Assembly (NCBI RefSeq): GCF_932276165.1
Contig: NC_064009.1
Location: forward strand, 1,550,001-1,614,000
Reading direction: 5' to 3'
DNA length: 64,000 nt
DNA from: Plutella xylostella
Taxonomy: Eukaryota; Arthropoda; Insecta; Lepidoptera; Plutellidae
Below the pieces are notes generated by a model. The model worked only from the letters and a program-made list of their open reading frames with translations, made no database searches and was not told where the DNA came from. The translations under genes were made by a program, and so were the position numbers. Below are positions 1 through 9,507 of this stretch, piece by piece; within the stretch, counting starts at the first letter, position 1; each line of letters begins with the position of its first letter.

Positions 1-61
1 ACAACGGATATAATTATCATAATGCATAATGCACAAAAAGTATAAAAGATTGTCGTATCGT

Positions 62-993
62 ATTTTCATTATTATTGATGTTATGTGGGGGGAACGCTCC
101 GCTCCGCTTCGCTGCGCTCCGCTTTGGTTTCGACGAACATGTGCACCTAACACGCTCCTCCTCGCTTTGCTCGTCGTCGCACCTATCTGTAGGTTTTGGT
201 ACTAGGGGTTTTGGCATTATTATTATTATTGACGCTATGTGGGGAGACGCTCCGCTCCGCTTCGCTGCGCTTCGCTGCGCTTCGCTTTGGTTTCGACGAA
301 CATGTGCACCTAACACGCTCCTCCTCGCTTTGCTCGTCGTCGCACCTATCTTTAGGTTTTGGTACTAGGGGTTTTGACATTATTATTATTATTGACGCTA
401 TGTGGGGAGACGCTCCGCTCCGCTTCGCTGCGCTCCGCTTTGGTTTCGACGAACATGTGCACCTAACACGCTCCTCCTCGCTTTGCTCGTCGTCGCACCT
501 ATCTTTAGGTTTTGGTGCTAAGGGGTTTTGACATTATTATTATTATTGACGCTATGTGGGGAGACGCTCCGCTCCGCTTCGCTGCGCTCCGCTTTGGTTT
601 CGACGAACATGTGCACCTAACACGCTCCTCCTCGCTTTGCTCGTCGTCGCACCTATCTTTAGGTTTTGGTGCTAAGGGGTTTTGACATTATTATTATTAT
701 TGACGCTATGTGGGGAGACGCTCCGCTCCGCTTCGCTGCGCTCCGCTTTGGTTTCGACGAACATGTGCACCTAACACGCTCCTCCTCGCTTTGCTCGTCG
801 TCGCACCTATCTTTAGGTTTTGGTGTTAAGGGGTTTTGACATTATTATTATTATTGACGCTATGTGGGGAGACGCTCCGCTCCGCTTCGCTGCGCTCCGC
901 TTTGGTTTCGACGAACATGTGCACCTAACACGCTCCTCCTCGCTTTGCTCGTCGTCGCACCTATCTTTAGGTTTTGGTGCTAAGGGGTTTGAC
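62..993. repeat. 154-bp GC-rich tandem satellite, about six copies
   Basis: A unit containing GACGCTATGTGGGGAGACGC begins at about 77, 231, 394, 548, 702 and 856, so the period is 154 bp; one interval (231 to 394) is 163 bp because of an extra GCTTCGCTGC-type block. Each unit has an ATT-rich spacer followed by a GC-rich half with CGCTCCGCT runs and a CTCCTCCTCGCTTTGCTCGTCG segment. Long open frames cross it on both strands, but they only repeat with the unit, so I do not call a gene. The first copy is the most diverged and the inner ones are nearly identical, which suggests recent homogenisation. Confidence 0.93.
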
Positions 994-1576
994 GGTGTTG
1001 GGTAATTAAACACAGATTATGTTATTGTATGTTAGTATGTTTTATGAACGTTATACTAAATGATAGTATATATTTTAAACGATATACGTAATGTATGTTA
1101 TACGAATTGATATTAGTCCTCGTAAGTATTATATATTTTGATATTATATAAAATGTACGTTATACCAATTGAATCTTATACCTTATGAAAATATAGATTT
1201 TGTTGTTATACTTAACGTTCATTATATCTTGTGAACGTTATTAATGTGAAATTATACATTTCGTTTTTATACGTCGCAATACGCACCCATAAGATGTAGC
1301 ATAAGATACCGTGAGATATAACATAAGATACGATAAGATATAACATCCGGAACCAATCGCAAGCTATTCGTTGCTAGTTAGCTATTTCCCGCACTTAATG
1401 TGTTCTGCTCGGTGGATTAATTGTAACCTCCAAGCTAGCTGTGTGGTGCGGTCCCAACTGGGACATGGCAGTGAACCCTATTAAAAATATTTATTGATGT
1501 TATTATTTTAAAATTAAAATCGTTTAGTTTTTTAATAAAAAATATGTAAGTAAAGTTATTTTTAAATTTGTACTGT
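994..1576. other. AT-rich stretch, no gene seen
   Basis: No coding frame of note. At about 1289-1350 there is a short cluster of ATAAGATA/GAGATATAAC variants, which gives several GATA-type hexamers; this may be chance in AT-rich DNA. Confidence 0.5.
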
Positions 1577-1690
1577 GCTACCACAAAAAACTTTAAACAC
1601 TGTTTAAAACGAAATTTGACAGATTTTGTAAGCGTTTGACAGCGCTAAACATCTGTTAAATACTGTCTAAGTTTTTGTGGTAAGACCCGT
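1577..1690. mobile_element. Small hairpin MITE-like element
   Basis: CTACCACAAAAAACTTTAAA at the left is mirrored by an inverted AAGTTTTTGTGGTAAG at about 1669-1684, and the similarity continues inward through AACACTGTTTAAA versus TTAAATACTGT. No coding capacity. Superfamily and target duplication were not resolved. Confidence 0.5.
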
Positions 1691-1841
1691 ATAGTCTACT
1701 ACAAAAGGTCGCAGTGTCGTATTAAAAGATTGTGTTTCATAATTGATGTTAACATCATAAATTTTTATGTAAGTACTATTTCTATATTCCTATCCCTGCT
1801 TTTATGACACAAATATGATCATTATAATATATTATGTAATA

Positions 1842-1980
1842 CACTCGAGAGCAATGAAAAAGTGCTAGTGACATAACACGAAATTACAACTAAAGAGAAA
1901 AGGCTAGCTTAATAACGCCGTCTGCGATATTGAAATGTATTTAACAGTGCATTAGAATATTACAAACCAAAAACTTTACT
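1842..1980 (-). mobile_element. Short interspersed element, family B, copy 1
   Basis: Starts CACTCGAGAGCAATGAAAAA and ends near AGAATATTACAAACCAAAAA. The same order of blocks (terminal ACTC..GCAATGAAAA, a middle GACG..TCTGC, a distal TTAACAG..AGAATATTAC) recurs at 26639, 34029, 42784 and 60406, partly in the other orientation. No ORF. It lies immediately upstream of the full LINE. Confidence 0.7.
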
Positions 1981-2102
1981 TGCCTTCTATTTTTAAATAA
2001 AATGATTTAATAATTTGGGCCCATTCGTAGTCGTTGGTCGCGCTCCCGCGCGTAAGCATACGAAACTATCGCGCTAATAAACATCAAATTTATGCGGTTG
2101 AA

Positions 2103-3044
2103 ATGTCGCAAAAAATCGATCTAGATTTGTTAAAAAACTTAATAACTAGTGCCTTGAAACCACTTGACGAAAAAATTAATGACATTTGCTCCAGAATAAG
2201 CCAAATAAGTGACGAAATACGCGAGTTAAAATCCGTTGTATCGAATTCAAATAGTGATGGATCAACAAAACCGGGCAGCTATAGTGAAGCGGTGACAACA
2301 CCGGCCTCTAGTACGAAATCCACACCAGCTAGCCGTCCCTCTCTAACGGCAGCGGCACAACGCGAGAAGCGCACTACTGCAATACGTGCGAAAGAGAAGA
2401 TATCAACGCAAGCGAACCGACCTACACGACCAACCAGCCTACAACGACGCGGCCAACCAGCCAAGACAGAACTCTCGAGCCAACATACCCCCACGGACAA
2501 GAAAAAAATAATAACTGACAAAATAATCACAACGGACGCGACCCCACTGACCTCTAACTCCAATCAAACGACTGCAATTGAGAAAAATACGACTACTGTA
2601 ACACCTACGAGCATCCCAACGACCCCGACGACCGATGTTGCAACTGAAAATGGAGAACAATGGATCACCGTCACCAAACGCCAGCCCAGAAAGTCATCTG
2701 CAATACGTGGATCTGCAACCAACACTGGCATCCAAGGTATTGAGAGGTACACGTACCTACACGGGTGCTATTTCAAAACTGAAACGACCACGGACTCCCT
2801 AATCGATCACCTGAAGAAAGTGGATGGTGGACTCCAGTACATCGTGGAAAAGATCCCATCCAAACATGACACCTATACATCCTTCAAAATCGGGATACCA
2901 GCTGCATCAATAGAAAAATTCATGGCAACAGACGTGTGGCCTCTGAATACGAATATATCAAAATGGCGGCCCTTTCTCTTACCAAGGCCCAACAGACCAC
3001 CTGATGAGTCCACCGGAAAAGACACACCAAACAACCAGCACTGA
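2103..3044 (+). CDS. LINE ORF1 protein (putative RNA-binding chaperone)
   Basis: About 313 residues from the Met that begins MSQKIDLDLLKN. The same frame stays open back to 2034, but this Met is followed directly by a heptad-like stretch (LKNLITSALKPLDEKINDIC and on), which fits the N-terminal coiled coil of LINE ORF1 proteins. The middle (about residues 60-200) is low-complexity Thr/Ser/Pro/Lys-rich. The last about 90 residues are better ordered, with a YLHGCYFK segment and a basic tail around KWRPFLLPRPNR. No CCHC knuckle or PHD finger is visible. The known role of the family is binding the element RNA during target-primed reverse transcription. It overlaps ORF2 by 41 nt, suggesting termination-reinitiation. 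Poorly conserved, so identity rests mostly on position. Confidence 0.75.
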   Translation: MSQKIDLDLLKNLITSALKPLDEKINDICSRISQISDEIRELKSVVSNSNSDGSTKPGSYSEAVTTPASSTKSTPASRPSLTAAAQREKRTTAIRAKEKISTQANRPTRPTSLQRRGQPAKTELSSQHTPTDKKKIITDKIITTDATPLTSNSNQTTAIEKNTTTVTPTSIPTTPTTDVATENGEQWITVTKRQPRKSSAIRGSATNTGIQGIERYTYLHGCYFKTETTTDSLIDHLKKVDGGLQYIVEKIPSKHDTYTSFKIGIPAASIEKFMATDVWPLNTNISKWRPFLLPRPNRPPDESTGKDTPNNQH

Positions 3045-5958
3045 ATCAAGAAATCTAACAATCTTCCATCAAAATATCAACAGACTAGAAAACAAGACCA
3101 ACAAACTGGAGTGTGAACTACAAGTCCACGGAAACATAGATGTCCTCTGCCTGACCGAGCTGTTCCTGCATCCTGACGAGCTGCCCAGCGTGCACCTCGA
3201 GAACTACAAGCTGGCGGCCCACTACTGCCGGCGCGGGCGCGAGGGCGGCGGCGCCTGCATCTACGTGCGGGACCAGGTCCTCGCCATCGAGCGCCCGGAG
3301 GTGGCGCAGCTGTCGGTGGAGATGCACTTCGAGGCCTGCGCCGTGGAGTGCGTCGGTGCGGACACCGTGGTGGTCTGTATCTATAGACCACCTCGAGGTA
3401 AAGACAGAGGGGACTTCCCTACTTTTTTCTCAAAATTAAATGACCTACTTTCTATACACTTTGTAAATAACTATAACATCATTATAATGGGTGACATGAA
3501 TATTGATATGTTAGTAAAATGTCCAAATTCAAAATTATTATCAGAGACTTTAAGACAGTTTGGATTTAAATCATTAGTTAATTTTCCTACAAGAATAACA
3601 GACAAATCAAGTACATGTTTGGACCACATCTATACTAATATGCCAAATGTTAATATAAATGAAGTATCTCCTTTACAATTACAAGTCTCAGATCACTCAG
3701 GTGTATTTATGTCTATACAAATAAACAAAATGTTACAGCTTAACCTAGAAAGATATAAGCGCCTTTTCTCGGAATTTAACATTAGCAACTTTAAACAAAG
3801 CCTAGATTTATATGATTGGGAAAAATTGTTATCTAAATATCAGTGCTCTAGTTTAAAAATTGATGCAACAATTAATGTAATCAACCATTACTTTAACATA
3901 CACTTCCCTCTGAAGAAGTATCCTGTAAGAAACAACGCGAAGGTGTGGGTCACCGAGGACGTCCGGTCCAGCCGTAGAAAAATACGAGAAGTCAAACAAT
4001 CACTAACTCAAAATCCTAATGATCAAATCTTAATTGACAAATTGGTTAATCTAGAAAAGAAACACATATCTATCCTAAACCTAACGCGTAAAGAATATAT
4101 AAATAAACAAATAGCTAGTGCCGGAAAGGACATGTGCCGCACTGTGTGGAGGGTCATCGCGTCGGAGACGGGGCGGGCGGGCGCGCCCGGCGGCGGCGCC
4201 GCCCTCGACGTGCTGGTCAGCGCCTCGGCGGGGGCCAGCGACTGCGAGCGCGCGCGCCACGCTGCCGTCGCCCTCAACCGGTACTATATCGAAGCTAACA
4301 ACAACCCGAACTGCCGGCCTTGCTGTGATTCCGCAATTGTTTACCTCAACAAATACTTAGAATCCCACGAAGTACCTAAATTCATAAACACACCTATATC
4401 ATTGAACCAAATAATAAATGTTATAAATAAAATAAAGCGTAAACAATCCACTGATATAAACGACATGTCAACGGCTGTATTAGACTATCTACCTCCTGTT
4501 GTTATATCTTTACTTTGTATGCTATTCAACCAATGCGTAAATGAGGGTGATTATCCTAGCCTTCTAAAACAAATAAAAGTACAACCTATATACAAGGGAA
4601 AGGGTGAAATGAACATGCTTAAGTATTTTAGACCGATATCCCTCATACCTATAATATCAAAAGTATTTGAGCGTCTTATAAGTGACAGACTTATAAAACA
4701 TTTCATAAAAAATAAACTTCTCAATCATCAACAATACGCTTATCAGCAAAACAGGTCGACTGTTGACGCGGCGCGTGATGTCGTGTGCCGAGTGATGAGT
4801 CATCACGAGGCGGGCCGGCAGGTCGCCGCCGTGTTCTGTGACCTGTCGCGCGCATTCGAGCTAGTTAACCACGAACTTCTTTTAAAGAAACTTAAATTGT
4901 ATGGTATTACTGATGACTTCTACAACACAATTGCAGTGTTTTTGCGTGACCGGAAGCAATGCACGTACGTCCGGAACTCGAAGTCCGACCTTGAATTCAT
5001 AGGTGACTGCGCGGTGCCGCAGGGTTCTACTATGGGAAACTACCTATTCCTAATCTTGGTCAATGACCTAACAGCGGCATCTGAGCACGCCGAATATGTC
5101 TTGTTTGCAGACGACGGTTGCCTGATTGTATCTGCTGAGAACTATGTTCTGCTCAAACACAAATTAAACCTAGTCACTGCCTGCATACATGACTGGTTCA
5201 GCGCAAATGGAATGCTGCTAAATATAGAAAAAACGAACATTGTTCATTTCCAACTGAGAAGGACTAGGGGACATGACCTAAATGTGGTGTGCAACGGAGT
5301 GGCGGTGCCGCAGGTGGACCAGGTGAAGTACCTCGGCTTCGTGATCGACGCCGGCCTCACCTGGGCGCCTCACATTGACGTCACGTGCGCCCGCCTCGCC
5401 TCCGCGTGCTTCGCGCTGTCCCGTCTGGCTCGTAGCTTGTCTAATGAAAATATGAAAAAAGCATACTACGGATATTTTCACTCGATTCTATCATACGGTG
5501 TTGACCTCTGGGGTAATGCGGCGTGCTCCGAAAGGATACTAAGACTCCAAAAACGTGCCGTACGAATAATTGCTCACAAACCATGGGACTGTCCCGCTCA
5601 ACAATTATTTAAAAACTGTAACATCCTAACACTACCGTGCCTATACGCGCTAGAAGTTGCAAAATACGCAAGGCGTAACCTTGACAAATTTAATACTAAA
5701 GCAGACTTCCACCGGGTCAACACCCGGCGGCGTAACCAGCTGATCGCGCCCGCGACTAGGCTCGCCAAGTCTGATAAATGTATTAACACTCTCGTTCCCA
5801 GAGTATACAATGCACTGCCTGATAACGTAAAAGAAACAAAATCTGAAACCGTTTTCATCGCAAAACTTAAAAATATATTGGTTAATATGCCTATTTATAA
5901 ATTCACTGACTTCCCTGCCTCGTTGTCCTCTGTGACCCCAACCTTGCCTACCAACTAA
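3004..5958 (+). CDS. LINE ORF2: AP-type endonuclease plus reverse transcriptase
   Basis: 984 residues, normal for a CR1-type ORF2. The N-terminal endonuclease/exonuclease/phosphatase domain (about 15-240) shows FHQNINR, LCLTE, VVCIYRPP, IIMGDMN and SDHSGVF, which carry the catalytic Asn, Glu, Asp and His positions. The reverse transcriptase lies at about 490-790: FRPISLIPIISKVFE, motif A VFCDLSRAFE (about 609), motif B VPQGSTMG (about 672), catalytic FADD (about 700) and the thumb-side VKYLGFVID. The C-terminal region has YGYFHSILSYGVDLWG, typical of CR1/jockey-group LINEs. All active-site residues appear present. The protein would nick target DNA and copy the element RNA there. Base composition is patchy: GC-rich islands (about 3165-3370, 4130-4280, 4765-4860, 5280-5430) alternate with very AT-rich coding. 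Confidence 0.93.
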   Translation: MSPPEKTHQTTSTESRNLTIFHQNINRLENKTNKLECELQVHGNIDVLCLTELFLHPDELPSVHLENYKLAAHYCRRGREGGGACIYVRDQVLAIERPEVAQLSVEMHFEACAVECVGADTVVVCIYRPPRGKDRGDFPTFFSKLNDLLSIHFVNNYNIIIMGDMNIDMLVKCPNSKLLSETLRQFGFKSLVNFPTRITDKSSTCLDHIYTNMPNVNINEVSPLQLQVSDHSGVFMSIQINKMLQLNLERYKRLFSEFNISNFKQSLDLYDWEKLLSKYQCSSLKIDATINVINHYFNIHFPLKKYPVRNNAKVWVTEDVRSSRRKIREVKQSLTQNPNDQILIDKLVNLEKKHISILNLTRKEYINKQIASAGKDMCRTVWRVIASETGRAGAPGGGAALDVLVSASAGASDCERARHAAVALNRYYIEANNNPNCRPCCDSAIVYLNKYLESHEVPKFINTPISLNQIINVINKIKRKQSTDINDMSTAVLDYLPPVVISLLCMLFNQCVNEGDYPSLLKQIKVQPIYKGKGEMNMLKYFRPISLIPIISKVFERLISDRLIKHFIKNKLLNHQQYAYQQNRSTVDAARDVVCRVMSHHEAGRQVAAVFCDLSRAFELVNHELLLKKLKLYGITDDFYNTIAVFLRDRKQCTYVRNSKSDLEFIGDCAVPQGSTMGNYLFLILVNDLTAASEHAEYVLFADDGCLIVSAENYVLLKHKLNLVTACIHDWFSANGMLLNIEKTNIVHFQLRRTRGHDLNVVCNGVAVPQVDQVKYLGFVIDAGLTWAPHIDVTCARLASACFALSRLARSLSNENMKKAYYGYFHSILSYGVDLWGNAACSERILRLQKRAVRIIAHKPWDCPAQQLFKNCNILTLPCLYALEVAKYARRNLDKFNTKADFHRVNTRRRNQLIAPATRLAKSDKCINTLVPRVYNALPDNVKETKSETVFIAKLKNILVNMPIYKFTDFPASLSSVTPTLPTN

Positions 5959-6199
5959 ATTGCAATAACAACCTGTACCTACCTATCTGTAAAATTACTG
6001 TATTTTTAACAACATTATAAATTAACATTAAAATTAAATTGTAATTACCTAAATAATATTACATACTTAATTAGCTAATGTACCTATCTATAAAATGTAA
6101 TAAGTATAACTTGTGATTATGATTTGTGATTGTAATTATGATTTGTGAGTTGTGACGTATAAATATTATTTTATAAATAAATGATTTGAATTTTGAATT

Positions 6200-8030
6200 A
6201 TTGGTGTCGGCATTTTGTGGGTGGAACTTGACATTTCTCGCGAGTGTGGAGTGTGTAATCATTATGTAAAGAATTACTCATTGAATAAAGATTTATTGTT
6301 TATCACTTTTATGGGTCAAACGACCGTAACAAAGCCCACGGTCTTCTCAGACCTCGTCCAACCTTCGAATAATAAATAAGGATTGGAAATGAGCACCTGC
6401 GGACGCGGACGCCATGTTTACGGTTACGCAGACGATTTGCGAGGACCATCTTGCGGTCTCATTGTCCATTCTGAATTGTACTCTAATTGCTAGGTAAGTG
6501 ACAGCTTTTAGTTAGTTTCCCGGCAGTTAATACCGAGAATTATTAAGATGATAATTATTGGTAAGATTGTACTGAACTGATGATACGTAACTATAGTTGG
6601 TCATTAAAAATCCTTCTTGAAATGTAAGCCTGATAATTTAATTCACATTCCGTACAACATGTTTCACAACATTCAAATTAAGGTGTAATAAAAGGGTGAG
6701 ACGGGAACTACGCTAATAAGATTTAAGGAGCAAACATGCGTGATTAAATCTACCGCGTCAAATCGGCTTATAACGAAATTGCACTGAAATTCATATTGGA
6801 CGTATGGGTCAAAGTTAGATCCTTATCCGACCGGTAGGCTTGGCCCCTGTTCCTAGGCAGGATGTGCCACTAGGCATATGTCATTTACAATTTATGCAGT
6901 TGTAAGGCCTATGTCCAATACGTCAAAGTAACAATTTATACGTTTAAATAATTTATTGTTGTGGGAACACAGTTGCTAATGGTATGCCTAAGCCCTCGCA
7001 ATGTTTTGAATAATATTATATTCTTCGTAGTATTCTGCAAATTGAAAACCTGAGTTATTTTAATTTAAAGTTATCTAAACTGAAGGGCACACAACAAAAA
7101 AAAAACTCTGATTGTTATATTTTTATACTTATTGTTTTAAAGAAAACTTTATATATGGTTTCTTATTTAATTAAAATGCGGATCGTTCATTCAATTAAGT
7201 GACACACAAGGAATTATTTATTGAATAAAATGTTGCGAATGAGGAAACGCTACCTACATATTTTAAGAAACATTATCGACAAAAAATTGTATCAGATACG
7301 AACATGGTACGAATAAAATTTTATTGGCACTTATACTCTATTTATGGTCAATACTGCAAATTGAGTTAAACGTATTAGGGATAGCATACACTATGTGACA
7401 ATCGACAATAGACTTATAATTGGACGAAACTCGTTATAAAAAGTTATAATTCCTCTTTGGACATCCTGTGGAAGTGTCGATGGTAATCTAGTCCATAACG
7501 AAGCATAGACAAACAGGAAGCAGCGCCATTATTCACACACAGACAGTTTCAGTAGCCAATGAGCGTAAAAGTCAATAAATTTTACTCTTCCCTTCCAATA
7601 TTCATGAACGCATCCAAACTACTTATAACACGTACCATGCCAATTTCACTTTTAACCCCTTGATGTATGTTTCATTTTAAATTCCAAGGCTTACGCACCT
7701 GCTGTAAGTTAAGGCTGCGTTCGGAAGTTAGCACCACCTCGCAAATAGTTTTTTTAATTGTGAGAAAATAGGAGGGTTTGCTGAAGTTAGTACCTTGTAT
7801 AATAAATTGTTCACATTGTAAAATATTGTCTCTCGCATGCCTGAACTCCTGAACTGTTCCGTACGTTTTTAAGAAAGAATATCAAATAAATATATATTTA
7901 TTTAATTATGAAACTTATATTTTCTGTCTAGGTTTATTGTAATTTTCATTTTGTCCATTTAAAAGGATCAGTTATCCCTAAACTCATAATATGGTAATAC
8001 ATTTTATAATATGTAAGAAGTATATATTAA
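6200..8030. other. No gene recognised
   Basis: AT-rich. A 34-codon frame at 6389-6493 and an overlapping frame from ATG 6414 end near a TAG/GTAAGT donor-like site, but nothing supports coding. A short related segment around 6785-6920 contains GACGTATGGG and CAATACGTC. No clear transposon ends were seen. Confidence 0.4.
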
Positions 8031-8276
8031 CGGTACAAAGACATACGAGACCCCATTGTACATCAAAGTCAGCGGACAAAGAAAGCTTACCGCATCTATA
8101 TGCATGAGGCTTATCAATTTGTTTGGCAGGCTCGCGCTTATATTTTAATACAGGGTTGCCACTTGGTAATTACGCGGATTGCATTAGCATACGCCTTTAC
8201 ACCGGACATTCGACAAAAACTGCAGTGGCCCTGGACCGAATGGGATGAGCTTTTGGACTTTTTGGAGCAGCAATAA
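8031..8276 (+). other. Unassigned 81-codon open frame ending at AATAAA
   Basis: Open from just after a stop at 8028 to TAA at 8274-8276. The inferred peptide is tryptophan-rich, with segments such as HEAYQFVWQARAYI and QWPWTEWDELLDFLEQQ. The stop overlaps an AATAAA polyadenylation hexamer (8272-8277), as a terminal exon might. No convincing acceptor site or family resemblance was seen. It may be chance or a decayed transposon fragment. Confidence 0.15.
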
Positions 8277-9058
8277 AATTAAATTATACTGGTCGGTATC
8301 AACTTATTGCAAGAAAGCCAGTGTATGCTGTCTAGAATTTCGATCATAAGATTTAAGAGAGTATAACAACGTAATATCAATAATGTTTTGTTAATGTTCA
8401 TTTATTTACGTTTCACTAGTTGGTTTTAAGATATTTTACCGGTTGTCAAACATTTAAATAAATAAAAATAAAAAAATAAAAAGAAACTTTGTTGCACAAA
8501 AAACAGTTTAGGTACATCCATTTTCCGTTAGGTACACTAATAATATTACACTATAATTTGCACATGTCTTAGTTATCTCAGTTAATAAAGTGGTCCCAAA
8601 ACTAGGCTTTGCCCGTATCTTGGGGTACCATAATTTATGTAATTAAAAATAGTTTCAAATAAGAAATTTCAAATAGAAATAGAAATGGGTGCATCTCTAG
8701 AACAATTTAAACTAAAACACCATCCCATCACCAAACAATTAATTTAAATCTGCTGTGGGTCCAAGTCAAGGGCCCTACAGGACTGCCGCCACAACAACGC
8801 AAGTTGCAGACAGCTTGAGAGGTAGCCACACTGTTTGCACAAACTTTAGGGAATTACCTCGAAGGGCCGATAACAATCGCCTTTTCTTGTAATTCTTTTT
8901 TTCACTTGTCAAACGATGTGTTTCTTTTGTTTTTGGCATTGTTATGGCGCAAATTGGTGGCGCACGACTTGTTACAGCGGTCTGCGACGTTTTACAACTG
9001 ATTTCTGTGTACAGAAGGACCACACATGTAAAGATACACATTATGTCGTACTGTGGGG
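8277..9058. other. No gene recognised
   Basis: AT-rich. A 97-codon frame on the minus strand at 8775-9068 has no recognisable motif and runs into the MITE at 9059. Confidence 0.4.
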
Positions 9059-9192
9059 TTACCACCACCGAACATTAGCAATAAACAATCCTTAAGAAGT
9101 TAAATCGGACGTAACTTTTATGGATCTGACAGATGTTTGATAGGCGAGTGACGCAGTTTATGGATTGTTAATACCAATGTGTCGATGATGGT
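9059..9192. mobile_element. Fold-back MITE, family C, copy 1
   Basis: Ends ACCACCACCGAACATTAGCA and, inverted, TGTCGATGATGGT. Inside, AACAATCCTTAAG and TTTATGGATTGTTAAT face each other. The same arrangement recurs at 15848 and 58557. About 135 bp, no ORF. Confidence 0.75.
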
Positions 9193-9310
9193 ATGATAAC
9201 TGCATAAGATAGCCTTGGTAGTAAGAAATGAGAAAAAAAACATGAGTACTATGGGATTCTTTTGGCAGCCAGCGACATGCGTTCGACGTCACAGCCATAG
9301 AAATACATAA

Positions 9311-9507
9311 GGCCTTGGTCTCCTATTTACACCGTAGGTCGCGTCAAGCGTCACGCCGTAGGCCGCGTCACGATGCTCACTATAGAAATGTACTGATGCG
9401 GTCTCCCTCACACGCCGACGTTGGCGCGTAGACATAATGAACATTGTGACGCGGCCCACGGCGGTGACACTTGACGCGACCTACGGAGTAAATAGGAGAC
9501 CCGGGCC
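9311..9507. mobile_element. PIF/Harbinger-type MITE, family J, copy 1
   Basis: Terminal inverted repeat starting GGCCTTGGTCTCCTATTTAC, with the mirror ending AAATAGGAGACCCGGGCC. The element is flanked by TAA (9308-9310 and 9508-9510), a 3-bp TWA duplication typical of PIF/Harbinger. The interior shares the TCACGATGCTCACTATAGAA and GCCGACGTTGGCGCGTAGAC segments with copy 2 at 54018. No ORF. Confidence 0.8.

Larger units (their letters stand above)
1990..6199 (+). mobile_element. Full-length CR1/Zenon-like non-LTR retrotransposon
   Basis: Two overlapping frames (ORF1 2103-3044, ORF2 3004-5958) are followed by about 240 bp of AT-rich 3' UTR ending in a TTTGAATTTTGAAT tail, the usual CR1 style of short 3' repeat in place of poly(A). 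A 5'-truncated sister lies inverted at 63269-63648 and ends in several TTTGAA repeats, which fixes the 3' boundary. The 5' boundary is uncertain. No frameshift or internal stop was found in either ORF, so this copy may be young and possibly functional. The CR1/Zenon assignment comes from the ORF layout and RT/EN motif wording, not from a search. Confidence 0.85.

Noticed and set aside
17..1013. Long ORFs on both strands across the first kilobase
   Set aside because: They repeat with the 154-bp unit and simply reflect stop-free GC-rich satellite sequence; no start context, domain or non-repetitive part.
3077..3391. 104-codon minus-strand frame inside the LINE
   Set aside because: Antisense shadow of a GC-rich island of ORF2; composition Arg/Pro/Ala-rich without motifs.
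6210..6345. Possible solo LTR downstream of the LINE
   Set aside because: No TG...CA ends with flanking duplication and no primer-binding or polypurine sequence could be identified.
6389..6493. Short frame containing YGYADDL, which looks like a reverse-transcriptase catalytic box
   Set aside because: Only 34 codons, no neighbouring RT motif on either side; most likely coincidence.
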